From positions 88,546,520 through 88,610,519 of the forward strand of contig NC_058339.1 of NCBI RefSeq assembly GCF_905475395.1: a DNA stretch of 64,000 nt. The letters are read 5' to 3'. The stretch is from Chrysoperla carnea (lineage: Eukaryota > Arthropoda > Insecta > Neuroptera > Chrysopidae). Within the stretch, counting starts at the first letter, position 1. The number at the start of each line of letters is the position of its first letter. A program made the position numbers and the translations under genes. Under the pieces are notes generated by a model, which worked only from the letters and a program-made list of their open reading frames with translations, was not told the DNA's origin and searched no databases. Positions 1 through 10,957 of the stretch are shown in pieces.

Positions 1-30
1 ACCCAATTTTTTGGTTCGAGGACTAAAAAC
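1..30 (-). repeat. End fragment of dispersed repeat family C
   Basis: The first bases (a TTTTTTGGTTCGAGG-like stretch) match the end of repeat family C seen near 55,137-55,160 (TTTTTTTGGTTCGGGGGTT) and near 30,250. The copy is cut by the window edge. Confidence 0.4.
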
Positions 31-522
31 ATATTTACGTAATTTTCCAACAACTATTTAATTTTTTTAACACGCTTTCATTAGCTTCTTGGTATGTAAC
101 GGAATCTTTGAACGTAATTTTCACCCACTTCGAAACATCGAATTGAATTCAAATCTTATATACTCATCAAGGACCGATGATTATACAAAAATTTAATAGG
201 TTTGTCCGATGATTTGGTTAGGATCTTCAGAATTTACTTTTTTCCCGTATAAGCGCTTACATTGAACTAAAAGGTAGAAAATAATTTCTATATATTTCAT
301 TTTATCGTATAAAAGCGCGTTGTATTTTTTTAACTATTTAATAATGACTTTATTATATATAAGTACAATAATTAAAATCTAGCACCTCACGCTTTTATAA
401 GATAAAATGATTCTTTTCTTAATCATTCTATTTTTTTGGAGCTTATAGAAATTATTTTCTACTTTTTAGTTCAGCTAGTTACAAAACCAAATTTTTTTTA
501 AACTTTCTTAAATTTTTTCAGG
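31..522. other. AT-rich DNA without recognised gene
   Basis: No ORF or splice-bounded exon can be supported here. Loose inverted similarity exists between about 240-310 and about 405-475 (TATAAGCGCTTACATTGAAC against a GCTTATAGAAATTATTTTCT neighbourhood). This suggests another decayed foldback element, but its ends are not clear. Confidence 0.4.
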
Positions 523-590
523 TTAAGGAGGTACGAGTGCCAAAATAAAGTCTTTTATCCAAAGTTGCCCTGGCGCTCATACTTTCTTAA
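523..590. mobile_element. 68-bp minimal TTAA-flanked MITE
   Basis: The copy starts TTAAGGAGGTACGAGTGCC and ends GCCCTGGCGCTCATACTTTC followed by TTAA. These are the two ends of the MITE family seen in full at 59,913-60,492, with almost all of the interior gone. It is an extreme internal-deletion derivative that still has TTAA on each side. Confidence 0.6.
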
Positions 591-1065
591 GAATAATTAA
601 TTTGCAATTTTCGTATTTTGCGTATAATTTTTTTTAATGTTTCAAGTCTTTCCATATTTTAAAATCATAAATATTTATAGATTAACATAATTAACAACAA
701 AATTTTAATTTAGTTGTACCTTCATACTTGAATCAAATTAATTATAATTATAACATATTTTAAATGAAATTAAATAGATCATACAGTAGGCGTAGGTATA
801 TCTAACTATAAAGATACTGATAATTTGCATAATCGAATTATGAATATTATAATTGGTATATTTGAATAAAATAATATTTATGAAAATATAAGCAACAATT
901 TTTCATAATTCCATCTATAATAAATTCATCGTTTATCTACATATACCTACATTTATTATATTGTACAAGGAATTTTATAATATTTATATTTATAACGCGT
1001 AGAATTCTTATTCAAAGTCGTTCTTGATTAAACTTTTTTTTTGACAAAAATGGAAAGATTATATA

Positions 1066-1383
1066 TAAGTTTCAACGAAGCTGGTTTTAATTTTTCATGA
1101 TAACTTAAAAGTTATAGGCAGTTTAAAAAGAACTTTTCAAAAGAGAAACGAAAACGTCCGACAAAAAAATGTTCTTAAAAGATCGTGTTACGTCATAATG
1201 TAAATTTATAATTATCTACAGTGTATGCTATTCAATTAACATTATAACGTCACAACGATGTTTTACGAACATTTTTGTCGGGCTTTTTCGTTTCTCTTTT
1301 CTTCAAAAGTTATAATTTAAAACTGTCTGTAACTTTAAAATTATCATGAAAAAATAAAAACAGTTTTGCTATAAAACTATATA
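1066..1383. mobile_element. Foldback (long inverted repeat) element
   Basis: The stretch from about 1066 to 1175 pairs with about 1262 to 1383 on the opposite strand. Matching arm pieces include TTTTCATGATAA, a GAGAAACGAAAA block, and GACAAAAAAATGTTC against GAACATTTTTGTC. The loop is about 85 bp. Foldback MITEs have this form. It contains no ORF. The exact ends are estimated from where pairing fades. Confidence 0.65.
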
Positions 1384-1427
1384 TGGTCTTCATTTTTATA
1401 TTCTATTTATTTGTTGTCATTTCCAAC

Positions 1428-1740
1428 GGCGGTGTGGTAGGCTTGGTAGAGTGTTGGACTTCTATTCCATAGGTTTAAGGTTCAAAGCTCATGCAAGTCG
1501 ATCACCGTCAATTGTTCAATCAATACACAATATATGATCTGGAAGTGGTTATCTGAGGAACGCATTACTAAGGGCACTGATGGCACAGTTCCGATTCGTC
1601 TCGACGGTAGTACAAGTACGCTAAGAATAACCCGCATCAGATCATTCTATGGCCAGATTGAACAGCTGTATTGAAGAACAATTGAAGAGCCGTTTAAGCG
1701 ACTGTCTGATGGTGATAACCTCACCATCACATACAGTTTT
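1428..1740 (+). mobile_element. tRNA-derived SINE (family 3)
   Basis: The 5' part is tRNA-like, with an A-box-like TGGTAGGCTTGGTAGAGTG and, about 45 bases later, a B-box-like GGTTCAAAGCTC. A body of about 230 bases follows that contains no ORF. The cloverleaf does not close well, so this is a SINE rather than a working tRNA. No clear target-site duplication was found. Confidence 0.5.
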
Positions 1741-1896
1741 TGTTTAATTTTTTGACAAAATTTAACAAACGAACCAGATAGGTGTCAGTTGTTCGTGCTT
1801 TTGACTAAGGATACAAAGTACCTCAGTTCGTATCAAAAGCGGGATCCCTGGTAAATTTAAAAAAAAAAATTCTTAAACACAAACTTTACAAATTTT

Positions 1897-2511
1897 TAAC
1901 TTCCTGCTAAGAAAATAGGGAAGTTATTGTTTTCACCCCGTTTTGCCAAAATCGAGTTTTCATCAGATCTCGACGTTTTAAGGTGTCAGGAAGCTTCCCT
2001 GACTACTTCCGCGAGGGTGTCTGTATGGCTGTATGTATGTATGAGTGTGTGTGTGTGTGTGTGTGAGTGTGTGTGTGTGGATGTATGTAAACCTCTCATA
2101 ACTTTTGAACGAAAGGGCTTGACCAAACTTAGATTTTGAGGCCTATTTGGACCGATTCGAATTGATAGATTTCGAGAAATATCAAAAAAACTGTAAAAAA
2201 AATTTTTTTTTAAGTGGTTTTTTTTTAATAACTTTTAAACGGCTGTCAACGTGTAAAAAGTACATCGATCCCCATCAAGTCGGTCGTAATCGGTTTGTTT
2301 GTTCGTATTATATCATTGTCGAAAAAAAGCGATAAAAATGATTTTTATAAAAATGATTTTTTTATCAATAATGCCATAAAAAATTTTTTATAGAAATTAA
2401 AAATAATTATTTATGCCGTAAGTTTACATACTTGAATGACAAATAACTTGAATAACATCAGAATAGATAAAATTTTTTACACGTTATGAGTCAATACTTA
2501 GCGGGAAGTTA
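1897..2511. mobile_element. MITE with 15-bp TIRs enclosing a (GT)n tract
   Basis: The element starts TAACTTCCTGCTAAG at 1897 and ends CTTAGCGGGAAGTTA at 2511; the two ends are reverse complements with one mismatch. The interior has a (GT)n microsatellite at 2045-2080 and an AACGAAAGGGCTTGACC stretch. No transposase reading frame is present, so it is non-autonomous. Confidence 0.6.
2045..2080. repeat. (GT)n microsatellite
   Basis: An interrupted TG dinucleotide run lies within the MITE at 1897-2511 and was probably carried by it. Confidence 0.85.
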
Positions 2512-2986
2512 CAGGGATGACCTGCAGGGTCAACCGTTTTCCAAATTTTTTATAAAGATTTGTTATTACATATTAATCAACAACATTCGAATGCCCAGTA
2601 TTTCAATAGATTCTTCTATTCAACAAGCAGAAAATATAATAAAATATCAAATATATCTTATAGAAAACTTCTAATATTTATTACATGATTTCATCGTATT
2701 GTACAATTCCTTCTATCGTATCGTCGATATTTTAAAGGTCTATCTTCAACATTTTACAAGATCGAACGTAAATTCATAGTCTTTTGAACAGATATAAAAT
2801 CAATCAATTTAATATAAACTCTTTTTAACGGTAATTTCACTAAGGAAGAAGCTGTAAAGGTTAATAACGCAATAAGTGAATTCTTACCGCATAGAGAGAC
2901 CCTCTCTCTCTGACACACAGCCAATAGTATAATAATATGAACTACAATTAAGGGCGCAGAAAACAGCACATGTTTTGCATATGTCC
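2512..2986. other. Intergenic AT-rich DNA, no feature recognised
   Basis: Open frames here are short, lack splice context and resemble no family I know. Confidence 0.4.
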
Positions 2987-4410
2987 TAGTCAACTAGCTT
3001 AATTAGCTGTTCAATCAAAAGCCTAGCCTTTTCACTAATAGGCAATCATTCAATCAAACAGCTAGGAAAATGAGTTGGATCGAAAACATTTAACTATTTT
3101 TCTACCCTTATTATTTAAAATTAGTTCCACTTTCTACCGCCTGACGCTAAAACGCACACACTGTCAATATGGCGTCGGCAAGCAACAATATTGTAAGATT
3201 GCGCTGACGCAATCAGTTTTTCTCATAGTTGGATTGCACTGACGCAAAAAAGTACACAAAAGTACACAAAAAGAGATGTTTTTCTTTTAAACAACAAGTT
3301 TTTTGTGTATTCAAATTCCATGCAAGTCAGGCTCGCAGCCAGACTTAACTTGTAGTGCGAGTCCAAAGTAACAAAAGACGGGCAGGATTATAAATTTACA
3401 AAAAAAAATCATTACATTATATGAACAAAAATTGCATGCTCGTATGGGCATGCCGGAAGTTAAACTTGCGTTAACAAATAATATTTTAAATACTTACTTA
3501 TGCATACTTTGTTATTAGGTTACGCTATTTGACATCATTGATCTCATGATTACCAAATAGAAATATGTTATATTTTAAGGATGTATGAGCATGGTAGTGG
3601 GGGCACAAATTTAAAAATAGATATTTTCAATTTTGATGATAAATTTATATTATTACTTGACGATATAAGACGAAAAGTAAGAATAAAATTTTTCGATATC
3701 TGGCTTAATTTTCAAAATATCGAAAATTGAAAATTTTGTTTAATTATTTAGCTTTCGATATTTCGAAAACCAAGACACATATCGAAAAATTTTATTCTTA
3801 TTTTTCGTCTACATTCATGAAGTTATAACAAAATTCATCATCAAACTTGAAAATAAGATAAAAATAATTTCAACCCTTAATCTACCCTGCTCTTACATCC
3901 CTTATATGGACGGTGACACTTAGTTTTTTTCTTTTCTAATTCATTGCTTATATGTTTACTTTAAAAAAGTTTTTTTTAAATTTGTTTTCATTCATTCCAA
4001 ATGAAAATTATCAAAAACTTCCAAAATATGTCGTATTTTGAGATTCCTCCATGAGAGCCAATGTATTTTATATCGATTTTTAATGACTTTTTTCTTAAAA
4101 ATTTGCACGGATACCTAAGCTGATAATTTAACCACATATTCTTTGAGTAAAAGACTACCTACAAATAAATTTTGAGCCTTTAAATCAAACATTGTTGTCA
4201 TGCTCATACATCCTTAAATTAAGTAAATAAACAATTACTAATGTCAGGTATTTTATCTATTTTTGTCAAATAGTTACGCTATGGTACGAATGGAGTAAGC
4301 AGTATCCGTCCAGTTCATTAAATCTTGTATTAACTACGAATGAACGGCGCGGCGCCGTTTAATAAAAGAGCTAGGCTATTCATTAAACTACTAATTAAGC
4401 TTGTTGACTA
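2987..4410. mobile_element. 1.4-kb non-autonomous TIR element
   Basis: The left end TAGTCAACTAGCTTAATTAG (2987) is matched on the opposite strand by the right end CTAATTAAGCTTGTTGACTA (4391-4410). Looser pairing continues for about 50 bp through AGCCTAGCCTTTT against AAAAGAGCTAGGCT. The interior has no long ORF and holds a nested TTAA-type MITE copy at 3575-3904. I could not identify a target-site duplication, so the superfamily is not assigned. Confidence 0.6.
3575..3904. mobile_element. TTAA-flanked MITE copy nested in the 1.4-kb element
   Basis: The left end is TTAAGGATGTATGAGCATGG and the right end is a degenerate CTGCTCTTACATCCCTTA. The interior shares the 'gataaatttatattattac' and 'cgaaaaattttattcttatt' blocks with copies at 7150, 27500, 32450, 38300 and 59950. 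A further terminus (CATGCTCATACATCCTTAA) lies at 4198-4216, so the true right boundary may be there. Confidence 0.65.
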
Positions 4411-5068
4411 CAATAGATATACTATTAAGGTCATAGCTAGCGTCAGACAACACCACAGGTTTTTGTGTGCGCCTATCTTATCTAGTCTATCTCTACTGCG
4501 AAAAACCGTTTGAGGGGCGACTTTACAGCTTTATGGTATTATCTCTGTGGAATTTACTCACCAATGCATATAGATCTATTATAAGTGCTACATAGTTATA
4601 TTGTGCTACAATAATAAAACGTAGGTATTGTTAGCGTAGTTAACGTGTAAATAGCGTAGATAGATGCATACATACATTTATACTTTATATTGTATTATTT
4701 ATGTTTAATTTATAAATTTATTATTATGAAAAACAATTTAAACATTTTATTAAAGTACCTGCCTATCTGTAGATATTCTTGACTCTATAATTTATATATA
4801 TTTTATTTATTTTACTCATCCAGTATAGCATCTAAAATGATTCTAGAAATAACTATGTTCGATTTCGAATCATCATCATACATTTTAATAACTTTCTACT
4901 AAAATAGTTTTGAATCAAAATAATCTTTATATATTGAGTTTTATCGAAATTAGGAAAAAGGATTTTATCACGTTTGTTTGATATTTTCTTAATGGAAGTA
5001 GGGACACCTACTTTTGAAAACATAGAAATCATTTTAAAAAAAATACTTCGTTTCGGAATTTGATAAAA
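4411..5068. other. AT-rich intergenic DNA with a small inverted repeat
   Basis: At about 4937-5070, AGTTTTATCGAAATT faces AATTTGATAAAACT in inverted orientation. A related 112-bp arrangement is at 22237-22349, so this looks like a small MITE pair. No coding exon is recognised. Confidence 0.4.
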
Positions 5069-5418
5069 CTTAAGGGGTTATATCCAGTTAGAATTTGCAA
5101 GGAATCGATTTTTCTCATTCTCATCTACATATATTTAAGTATATTCTCTGAAAATTTCAAGTTAATCCGAGAAATAATCACGAAGATAAACGCATAAAAA
5201 TAAATTTTTAACTGCGTGTAAACGTTTTTTGAAACGAAGCTTTCTCCGATACGGCTGGATCAATTGGTTTCGAATTTTTATAAAATCTTTACTGGAAGCG
5301 CCCATTTTGCCGACGAGATCTTAAAATTAAATAAATGTCCTATATGTAAACGTTTTTTATATTTCGGTAAAAAAACTCTTTCTTTTTTTCGCTCTCAACG
5401 TGATATAGCCCCTTAAGG
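5069..5418. mobile_element. 350-bp MITE with TIRs
   Basis: The left end CTTAAGGGGTTATATCCA is mirrored by the right end TGATATAGCCCCTTAAGG, giving TIRs of about 17 bp with a TTAA inside the terminal motif. There is no coding capacity. Confidence 0.65.
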
Positions 5419-6853
5419 TAATTTTTTTTTCAAAAAAGTTTAATGCTTGGATTCATTTCTTGATTAGTCGAGAACTTCAAATATATCGTTCAAATTCCAA
5501 TATATCTCGGAACGATTAAAAAAATATCTTCCCAAAATAAATTGTCTATCCCTCATACAAACTGTATTTTTTTATTTTGGGAGCAACTATTCATAAAAGC
5601 ATTTTTCATCACAGATTTTCAATTCGTTTCGATAATCCTGTTTAGAAAATAGTAGGTAAAATGATATCGGTGTATTTTTTTTGAAATATGACAAATATAA
5701 TAGTATAGTAGAGAATTCTATACGAAGAATCACTTTTCGAATTTCAATAATATTTTCTAGAAGTGTATCAATAATATGTATACATAATATTATTTAATAT
5801 AATAAGTGAAGAATATTTTATGAACTACTTAAGTATTTATTTAATACAGACTGTCCTTCTAATAAAATGTAAATTCATGAATTTCTTATTAAAAAAAATT
5901 ATTTGTAAAGTCTCTTAGAAAAGGAAAGTTCTCAGCAAAATCGAACGAACCTTCAACTTTTAAAAGTAGAACGGAAGAATTCATCGCGAAAATATAGTTT
6001 TTACTTTCATTGTCAAAGTTTATATCCTAAGCATCGAATAACAATTGTATTCTTTAAATTTTTGTTCCAGGCAAAATTTTTGTTACCACTTTCCTAATTT
6101 ACAAAAATATATTTTTACCATAGCACCTCGAACCTAATGGAATCTAAATAGACCCGATAAAATCCGTCATTGAGCATGACTTATTTTGGCATGGAAAATT
6201 TTTGCAGTTTCCCGTTTAAAAAATGCTCTTGAACTTTTCTAAATCTTTACTTTTGGAAGGTTTTCGGTGGTGACTCTCTCTTAACATTGAACAATCAAGC
6301 GATTTTATCAGGTTTAAAAGTTCCGTTCTGTCAAAATTGTCTTATATAGTAAATTTCCAACATCATTAAAGAATATTCCTTTATAGAACATGATTTTGGA
6401 GAAATTAGGAAATCAAGGGTACAATTTTTTGTTTTCACCAAAAATACTTTAAAAAATAATTTTACATTAAGTTTTCGAATACAAATTAGAATTTATGTCA
6501 TTTGGCTTTTTATGGAATGTTTTCATTTTTGGTGTAAGAGTTTGGGTTATTTTTGGCGTGACTATCTGTATATATTGTAATATTGAAGCTCATTAAAATA
6601 TGTAAATGCATATCTTATCAAAAAAACTTATAGCAAGCGAATGAACCAACTGAAATGTTGTTGATATTAGGGTTCCGTACCTCTCATAGCATATACAGAA
6701 CTATCATCCTACCATCATTTGGATATGAGCTATCTTCCTATTTTTACATGTTCTATTATTCCTCTCTCCGCATATTAAGTACTTCCCCGGGGGGCAAAGA
6801 TATTCAGTTGAAATTATTATCGTTTATAGTCTGAATATATGTCGTTGATTGTC
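5419..6853. other. Intergenic AT-rich DNA with a dispersed-repeat fragment
   Basis: No gene is recognised. The segment at 6148-6238 (GATAAAATCCGTCATTGAGC and following) recurs at 25,515-25,605, so it is a dispersed repeat. The rest shows no clear structure. Confidence 0.4.
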
Positions 6854-7412
6854 TTAAGGATGTACGAGTGCCAGGGCAATTTTGTATAGAGGCTGGATTA
6901 CTTTCTTATATAAAACTGGACTAAGAGTAAATCAATTCTGAAAATTTTAGGGTGGATTGCCCGATTATTTAAATAAATAAATGTCTTAAAAAGTAAGCAT
7001 ATTTAACTTTGGTCTTATGGGAAAACGGTATATGGATTGTTTCATGTATTTCTTCAAAACTAGTCGGTGAAAATTAACAAAAACTATTTAAATTAAAGTT
7101 AAAACCGTTATAAACTATTGCAAAACAAAAAAAATCCGTTGTGTCCGACTAATTCAGGATGTATGAGCACGGTAGTGGGGACGCAAATTTAAAAAATATA
7201 TATTTTCAATTTTGATGGTGAATTATGTTCTAACTTGACAATATAAGCCGAAAAGTATGAATAAAATTTTTCGATATCTGGATCAATTTTCAAAATATTG
7301 AAAATTAAAAATTTTTTTTTAATTATTTAGCTTTCAATATTTCGAAAACCAACGCAGATTTTGAAAAATTTTATTCTTATTTTTTCGTCTACATAAAGTT
7401 ATAACAAAATTC
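6854..7412. mobile_element. TTAA-flanked MITE, right end truncated
   Basis: It starts TTAAGGATGTACGAGTGCC and carries the shared interior blocks, including an internal GGATGTATGAGCACGGTAG junction at about 7157. Similarity stops near 7412 without the second terminus, so the right end is lost. Confidence 0.65.
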
Positions 7413-7765
7413 GAAACTTCGAAAAATGGACAAAAATATATGGCAACACAACGCCTCAAAGACTGTTACAATCAAATTCACCAAAAGTGTTCACCCATTA
7501 AGTTCCCAAAGACGATCTCATTGTATAAGTCAGTATTGTAAAAATCATCAACAAGGTCCCAAAAAGCGTGTTCCTATTATGGTTCATAAAATTTTTATAT
7601 ATAACAATTACAATAAGTTTACGTCTTCGTGTCAACCGGTTATAACTACGGAACCTTTTTACCATGCAAATCATATTCACACTTTACGTGTTTTATTTAA
7701 GTAATAAATTCGTTTAACGATTTGTTGTTGATTGGTAAGCAGTTAAAAATAAACAGACAAACAAG

Positions 7766-7801
<36 letters not shown>

Positions 7802-8051
7802 GAGACACTTACAAAAGTAGGTACGAAGAACCTTAAGTACGTACCTATGTTATTATTAAAGGAAATACAATTATAAAATAGTATTTAATTCATAGAAATC
7901 TTAAATAATATACAGTCAAGATTATTTAAGTATATATGTATAGGTATATTACTTATAAGTACATGTGTACTAAAAATATTATTATACCTTTTACTATACG
8001 AGTAATCATTAGGTGCAAAATAAGTATTCTGCGTCCAAAAATTTGCTCTAG
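7413..8051. other. Intergenic DNA with a 92-codon open frame of doubtful coding value
   Basis: A frame stays open at 7426-7704, but it starts at the broken edge of a MITE and shows no recognisable domain. The opposite strand is also open over 7498-7680. I treat it as repeat-derived. A clean (AGAC)n tract follows at 7767-7800. Confidence 0.45.
7767..7800. repeat. (AGAC)n microsatellite
   Basis: A perfect tetranucleotide run of about eight units. Confidence 0.9.
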
Positions 8052-8068
8052 TTTATTATCCATTTTTA

Positions 8069-8369
8069 GAGCCTAAATGGCCGAGTGGTCTAGGGCGCTA
8101 GTTTTAGAACGTTTGACTATTTAGACTTAGGTTGCGGGTTCGAATTCAGGTAGCGGCAATGTGAACAATTTATAATTAATGGGAATGCAGAATTGATCAC
8201 ATTGTCATCGCTTGGATAAGAACGAAGTAACCGACTCCACCCACATCAAAAATGTAATTGTAAATATATTTGTAATTTAATAAATAAAGATTAACAAATC
8301 ATGATGTGGGTGGCCTCTGTGATTAGACATGCGTCGCAAAAACGGAGGCTAAACCCCCATTATTATTTT
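8069..8369 (+). mobile_element. tRNA-derived SINE (family 1) with 17-bp target-site duplication
   Basis: The head carries a tRNA-like A box (TGGCCGAGTGGTCTAGGGCG) and B box (GGTTGCGGGTTCGAATTC), spaced as in a long-variable-arm (Leu/Ser-type) tRNA. The 3' tail is ATT-rich. The 17-bp sequence TTTATTATCCATTTTTA lies just upstream (8052-8068) and just downstream (8370-8386), an exact target-site duplication as made by LINE-assisted retrotransposition. A second copy on the other strand is at 57,021-57,328. The acceptor-stem ends do not pair, so this is not a functional tRNA. Confidence 0.88.
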
Positions 8370-8599
8370 TTTATTATCCATTTTTATTAATTCAATAAAA
8401 ATTCTAAGGTTTATAAGGTTTAAAATTTCTAAGATTTGTTAAAAATACTAATGACATGCAGATATCACATGTTTATGACCAAATCTGTTTTAGAGAAAAA
8501 GTATGGCACCTTTTTTACCTTTGCTCTGTGCAGATTTTGTGACGCAGGCACAGTATGAAGTCATTTTGTACAACATTCAATAGAATACTCAATAGAGGA

Positions 8600-8800
8600 T
8601 CGGACAAAATTTGTTTTATCACTTCAGATGAAGAATTCTCACGTTACGAATAGAAAAGTGAAGTTGGTTTTTAAAAATATTTCCTGGTATGCAAGATATG
8701 AACGTTTAAAATTTCTAAATAAACAAAGAGGAAGACACCCACTAGTGACGTCATACGTGGGTATTGCCATAGAGATTACATATAAAACTTTGCTCTGCTA
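8600..8800 (+). repeat. Dispersed repeat family R, copy 1
   Basis: The segment runs from GATCGGACAAAAT through GAATTCTCACG and GCAAGATATGAACGT to CACTAGTGACGTCATACGTG. The same order is found at 29,395-29,600 (+) and, reversed, at about 19,370-19,594. It has no coding capacity and its ends are not defined. Confidence 0.65.
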
Positions 8801-9000
8801 AAATAAGATTGCAATCATTTTTGATTGCTTATAACTTCTTCTGTTTTTAATCAATTTTAATTTTACTTCCAAATTTTGTCATGGTATCAAGTTTAGTTTT
8901 ATATTTTTATGGGTAATATGACAAATTCGAAATCAGGATTATCCCCTATTTAATCGAAATAAACGCCACTTGAATCAGTGCACTTCTGTCTATATAACAC
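8801..9000. other. Intergenic DNA, no feature recognised
   Basis: AT-rich sequence following repeat R; nothing further is supported. Confidence 0.3.
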
Positions 9001-9300
9001 AAGTCGATTAGTTAAATCGATATAAAAAATTGGGTTCTCAGGATTCAATGGAAACAACAATTGCCCGTTTTGTCTGGTCTTGATTGCCGTGGGTTCTCTA
9101 CCGGTCGGATAGTTATCAAAAGACGGTAGTTGGTTGGCGGAAGGTCTGGGGAGTATGCTGGGTAAATCAGAACATTGACGCTCAATTCGGTTAATTTTCG
9201 GGCGGTGATTTATGAGACATACGAGCGGGCGTTACATTTTATCTCTTCTATGTGTGATTTCGACGATTTACCCACTTTTCGAGGTTTTTGAGCTTTCCAA
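9001..9300. promoter_or_regulatory. GC-richer, CpG-containing stretch; possible promoter or enhancer
   Basis: This stretch is clearly richer in G+C and CpG than its surroundings (for example ACCGGTCGG, GGCGGTGATT, GAGCGGGCGTT). It has no long ORF on either strand and no match to the repeats seen elsewhere in the window. It lies about 3 kb upstream of the first visible acyltransferase exon, so a promoter or 5' untranslated exon of that gene is possible. An unrecognised old transposon is equally possible. Confidence 0.25.
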
Positions 9301-10400
9301 TACATTTTAAACCATTAAAGAGGCAAAAACAATTTAAAATTAGGAAACAAATGCACAGCATCAATGCATAGAGTACAAAATTCTGTATCGATTATTAGGA
9401 AGCATGGATTATTGGGGAATGAAGCTTCAAAAACACATGACATTAAAATGCACAAAATTTTTGAAAAAACCCAATATCTTTATTACAAAATTGTTTAAAA
9501 AAGTAGGAGAAAAATTTTATTTTTGTATATGTGGAGGATGTTTCCATCAATTTTTTTTATCAACAAGTAATGTTTTGAACAAATTTTAGTTAAGAAGTAA
9601 ACAAAATTGCATTTATAAAAAAAACTATTTGCTTATGCCATATATTTTTATCTTTTTCGAAGCATACTCGCTTTCCAAAATTTAAATGTTAATTTATTAT
9701 GCAAGAATAATTAATTTTTATAAAAAATTTATTCAACTTTTTGATTTTATATTACACTTCGTGAATTAAAAAATTTTACAGACAAATTTCAGACGAAGAA
9801 AAAATAGACAACTTTACGCAAAACAAGGTCAATTTTTATAGTTTATTCAAATACATTTAAAAAAAAAATTAATTTACAAATTGAAAAACCTGACTACGTT
9901 GAATAAAATCTGAAAAGAAAGAAACAAGTCCAGTAGTTTACATAGCGATTTTAAACTTTTATAACTAGTGTGCTATGGAATCTAAAAACTGGACAAATTG
10001 ATAATTTAATAGTGTAAGGTATTCAAATATTTCAATAAACTTGTAATAATTTAGAGTAAAGACCAAAATAGTTAAAAAATTAAATATGGGTATCAAAAAA
10101 GAAAATTCTAAGCAGCTCTTTCTAATAATTTTTTTCGAAATCTCTAACTATATCTGACGCTAGGCAAAATATTAAGAATCGGCCCCATTTGACAATTTGT
10201 ATAGTAGATTCTGTTTAAAGTTCAGATTTCGGTTAAGTATCTTTAAAAATGTAACAGATCACCCTCTATGACTGTACAAAATTTCAAATCGATATTCCTA
10301 TAAATAACAAAAATATGAGGGTGTCTTCATCTTAAATGCTACACACTGTATATGTCTATCGATATCCTAAACTATTTAAGAAGCAACTGCGTGACTAATT
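9301..10400. other. AT-rich intergenic DNA, no feature recognised
   Basis: The 61-codon frame at 9404-9589 has no domain or splice context and is not called as a gene. Confidence 0.4.
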
Positions 10401-10957
10401 ATACCATGTATATATGAAATATACATAGTATATTAAGTTTAGTCCCAAGTTTGTAACGCTTAAAAATAATGATGCTAGGAAAAAAATTTTGTCATAGGTG
10501 TTCACTAAATCACCTAATTAGTCCATTTTCAGTTCTCCGTCCGTCCGTCCGTCCGTCTGTGGACACGATAACTCAGAAACGAAAAAAGATATCGAGCTGA
10601 AATTTTTACAGCGTACTCTGGACGTAAAAAGTGAGGTCAAGTTCGTAAATGAGGATCATAGGTCAATTGGGTCTTGGATCCGTAGGATCCATCTTTTAAA
10701 CCGTTAGAGATAGAACAAAAGTTTAAATATAAAAAATGTTATTAAAAATTAAACAACTTTTGTTTGAAACATTTTTTCGTAAACATCACTATTTACCCGT
10801 GAGGGCGCAAATTAGGCGGAAATTTTATAATATGTACTATACTTGAATATCAGTTATGTATGTGTCACATTTTTGTATGTGTAATGTGATGAAGAAATCA
10901 ACACTGAAGATGCATCATATTTCAACAATTAACTCAGTCAATTGTTTGTTTTCACTT
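10401..10957 (+). repeat. Dispersed repeat family B, copy 1
   Basis: It starts ATACCATGTATATATGAAAT, includes a (GTCC)n tract at 10,537-10,560 and a GATAACTCAGAAACGAAAAA block, and ends AACTCAGTCAATTGTTTG. Further copies in the same orientation are at 26,197-26,795 and 48,673-49,590. No ORF is present. It is a non-autonomous element of unknown class. Confidence 0.75.

Noticed and set aside
7426-7704. 92-codon open frame
   Set aside because: It begins at the broken edge of a MITE, overlaps an open frame on the other strand and shows no domain.
8069-8160. tRNA-Leu/Ser-like sequence
   Set aside because: The A and B boxes are good but the acceptor ends do not pair. A SINE body and target-site duplication show that it is a retroposon.
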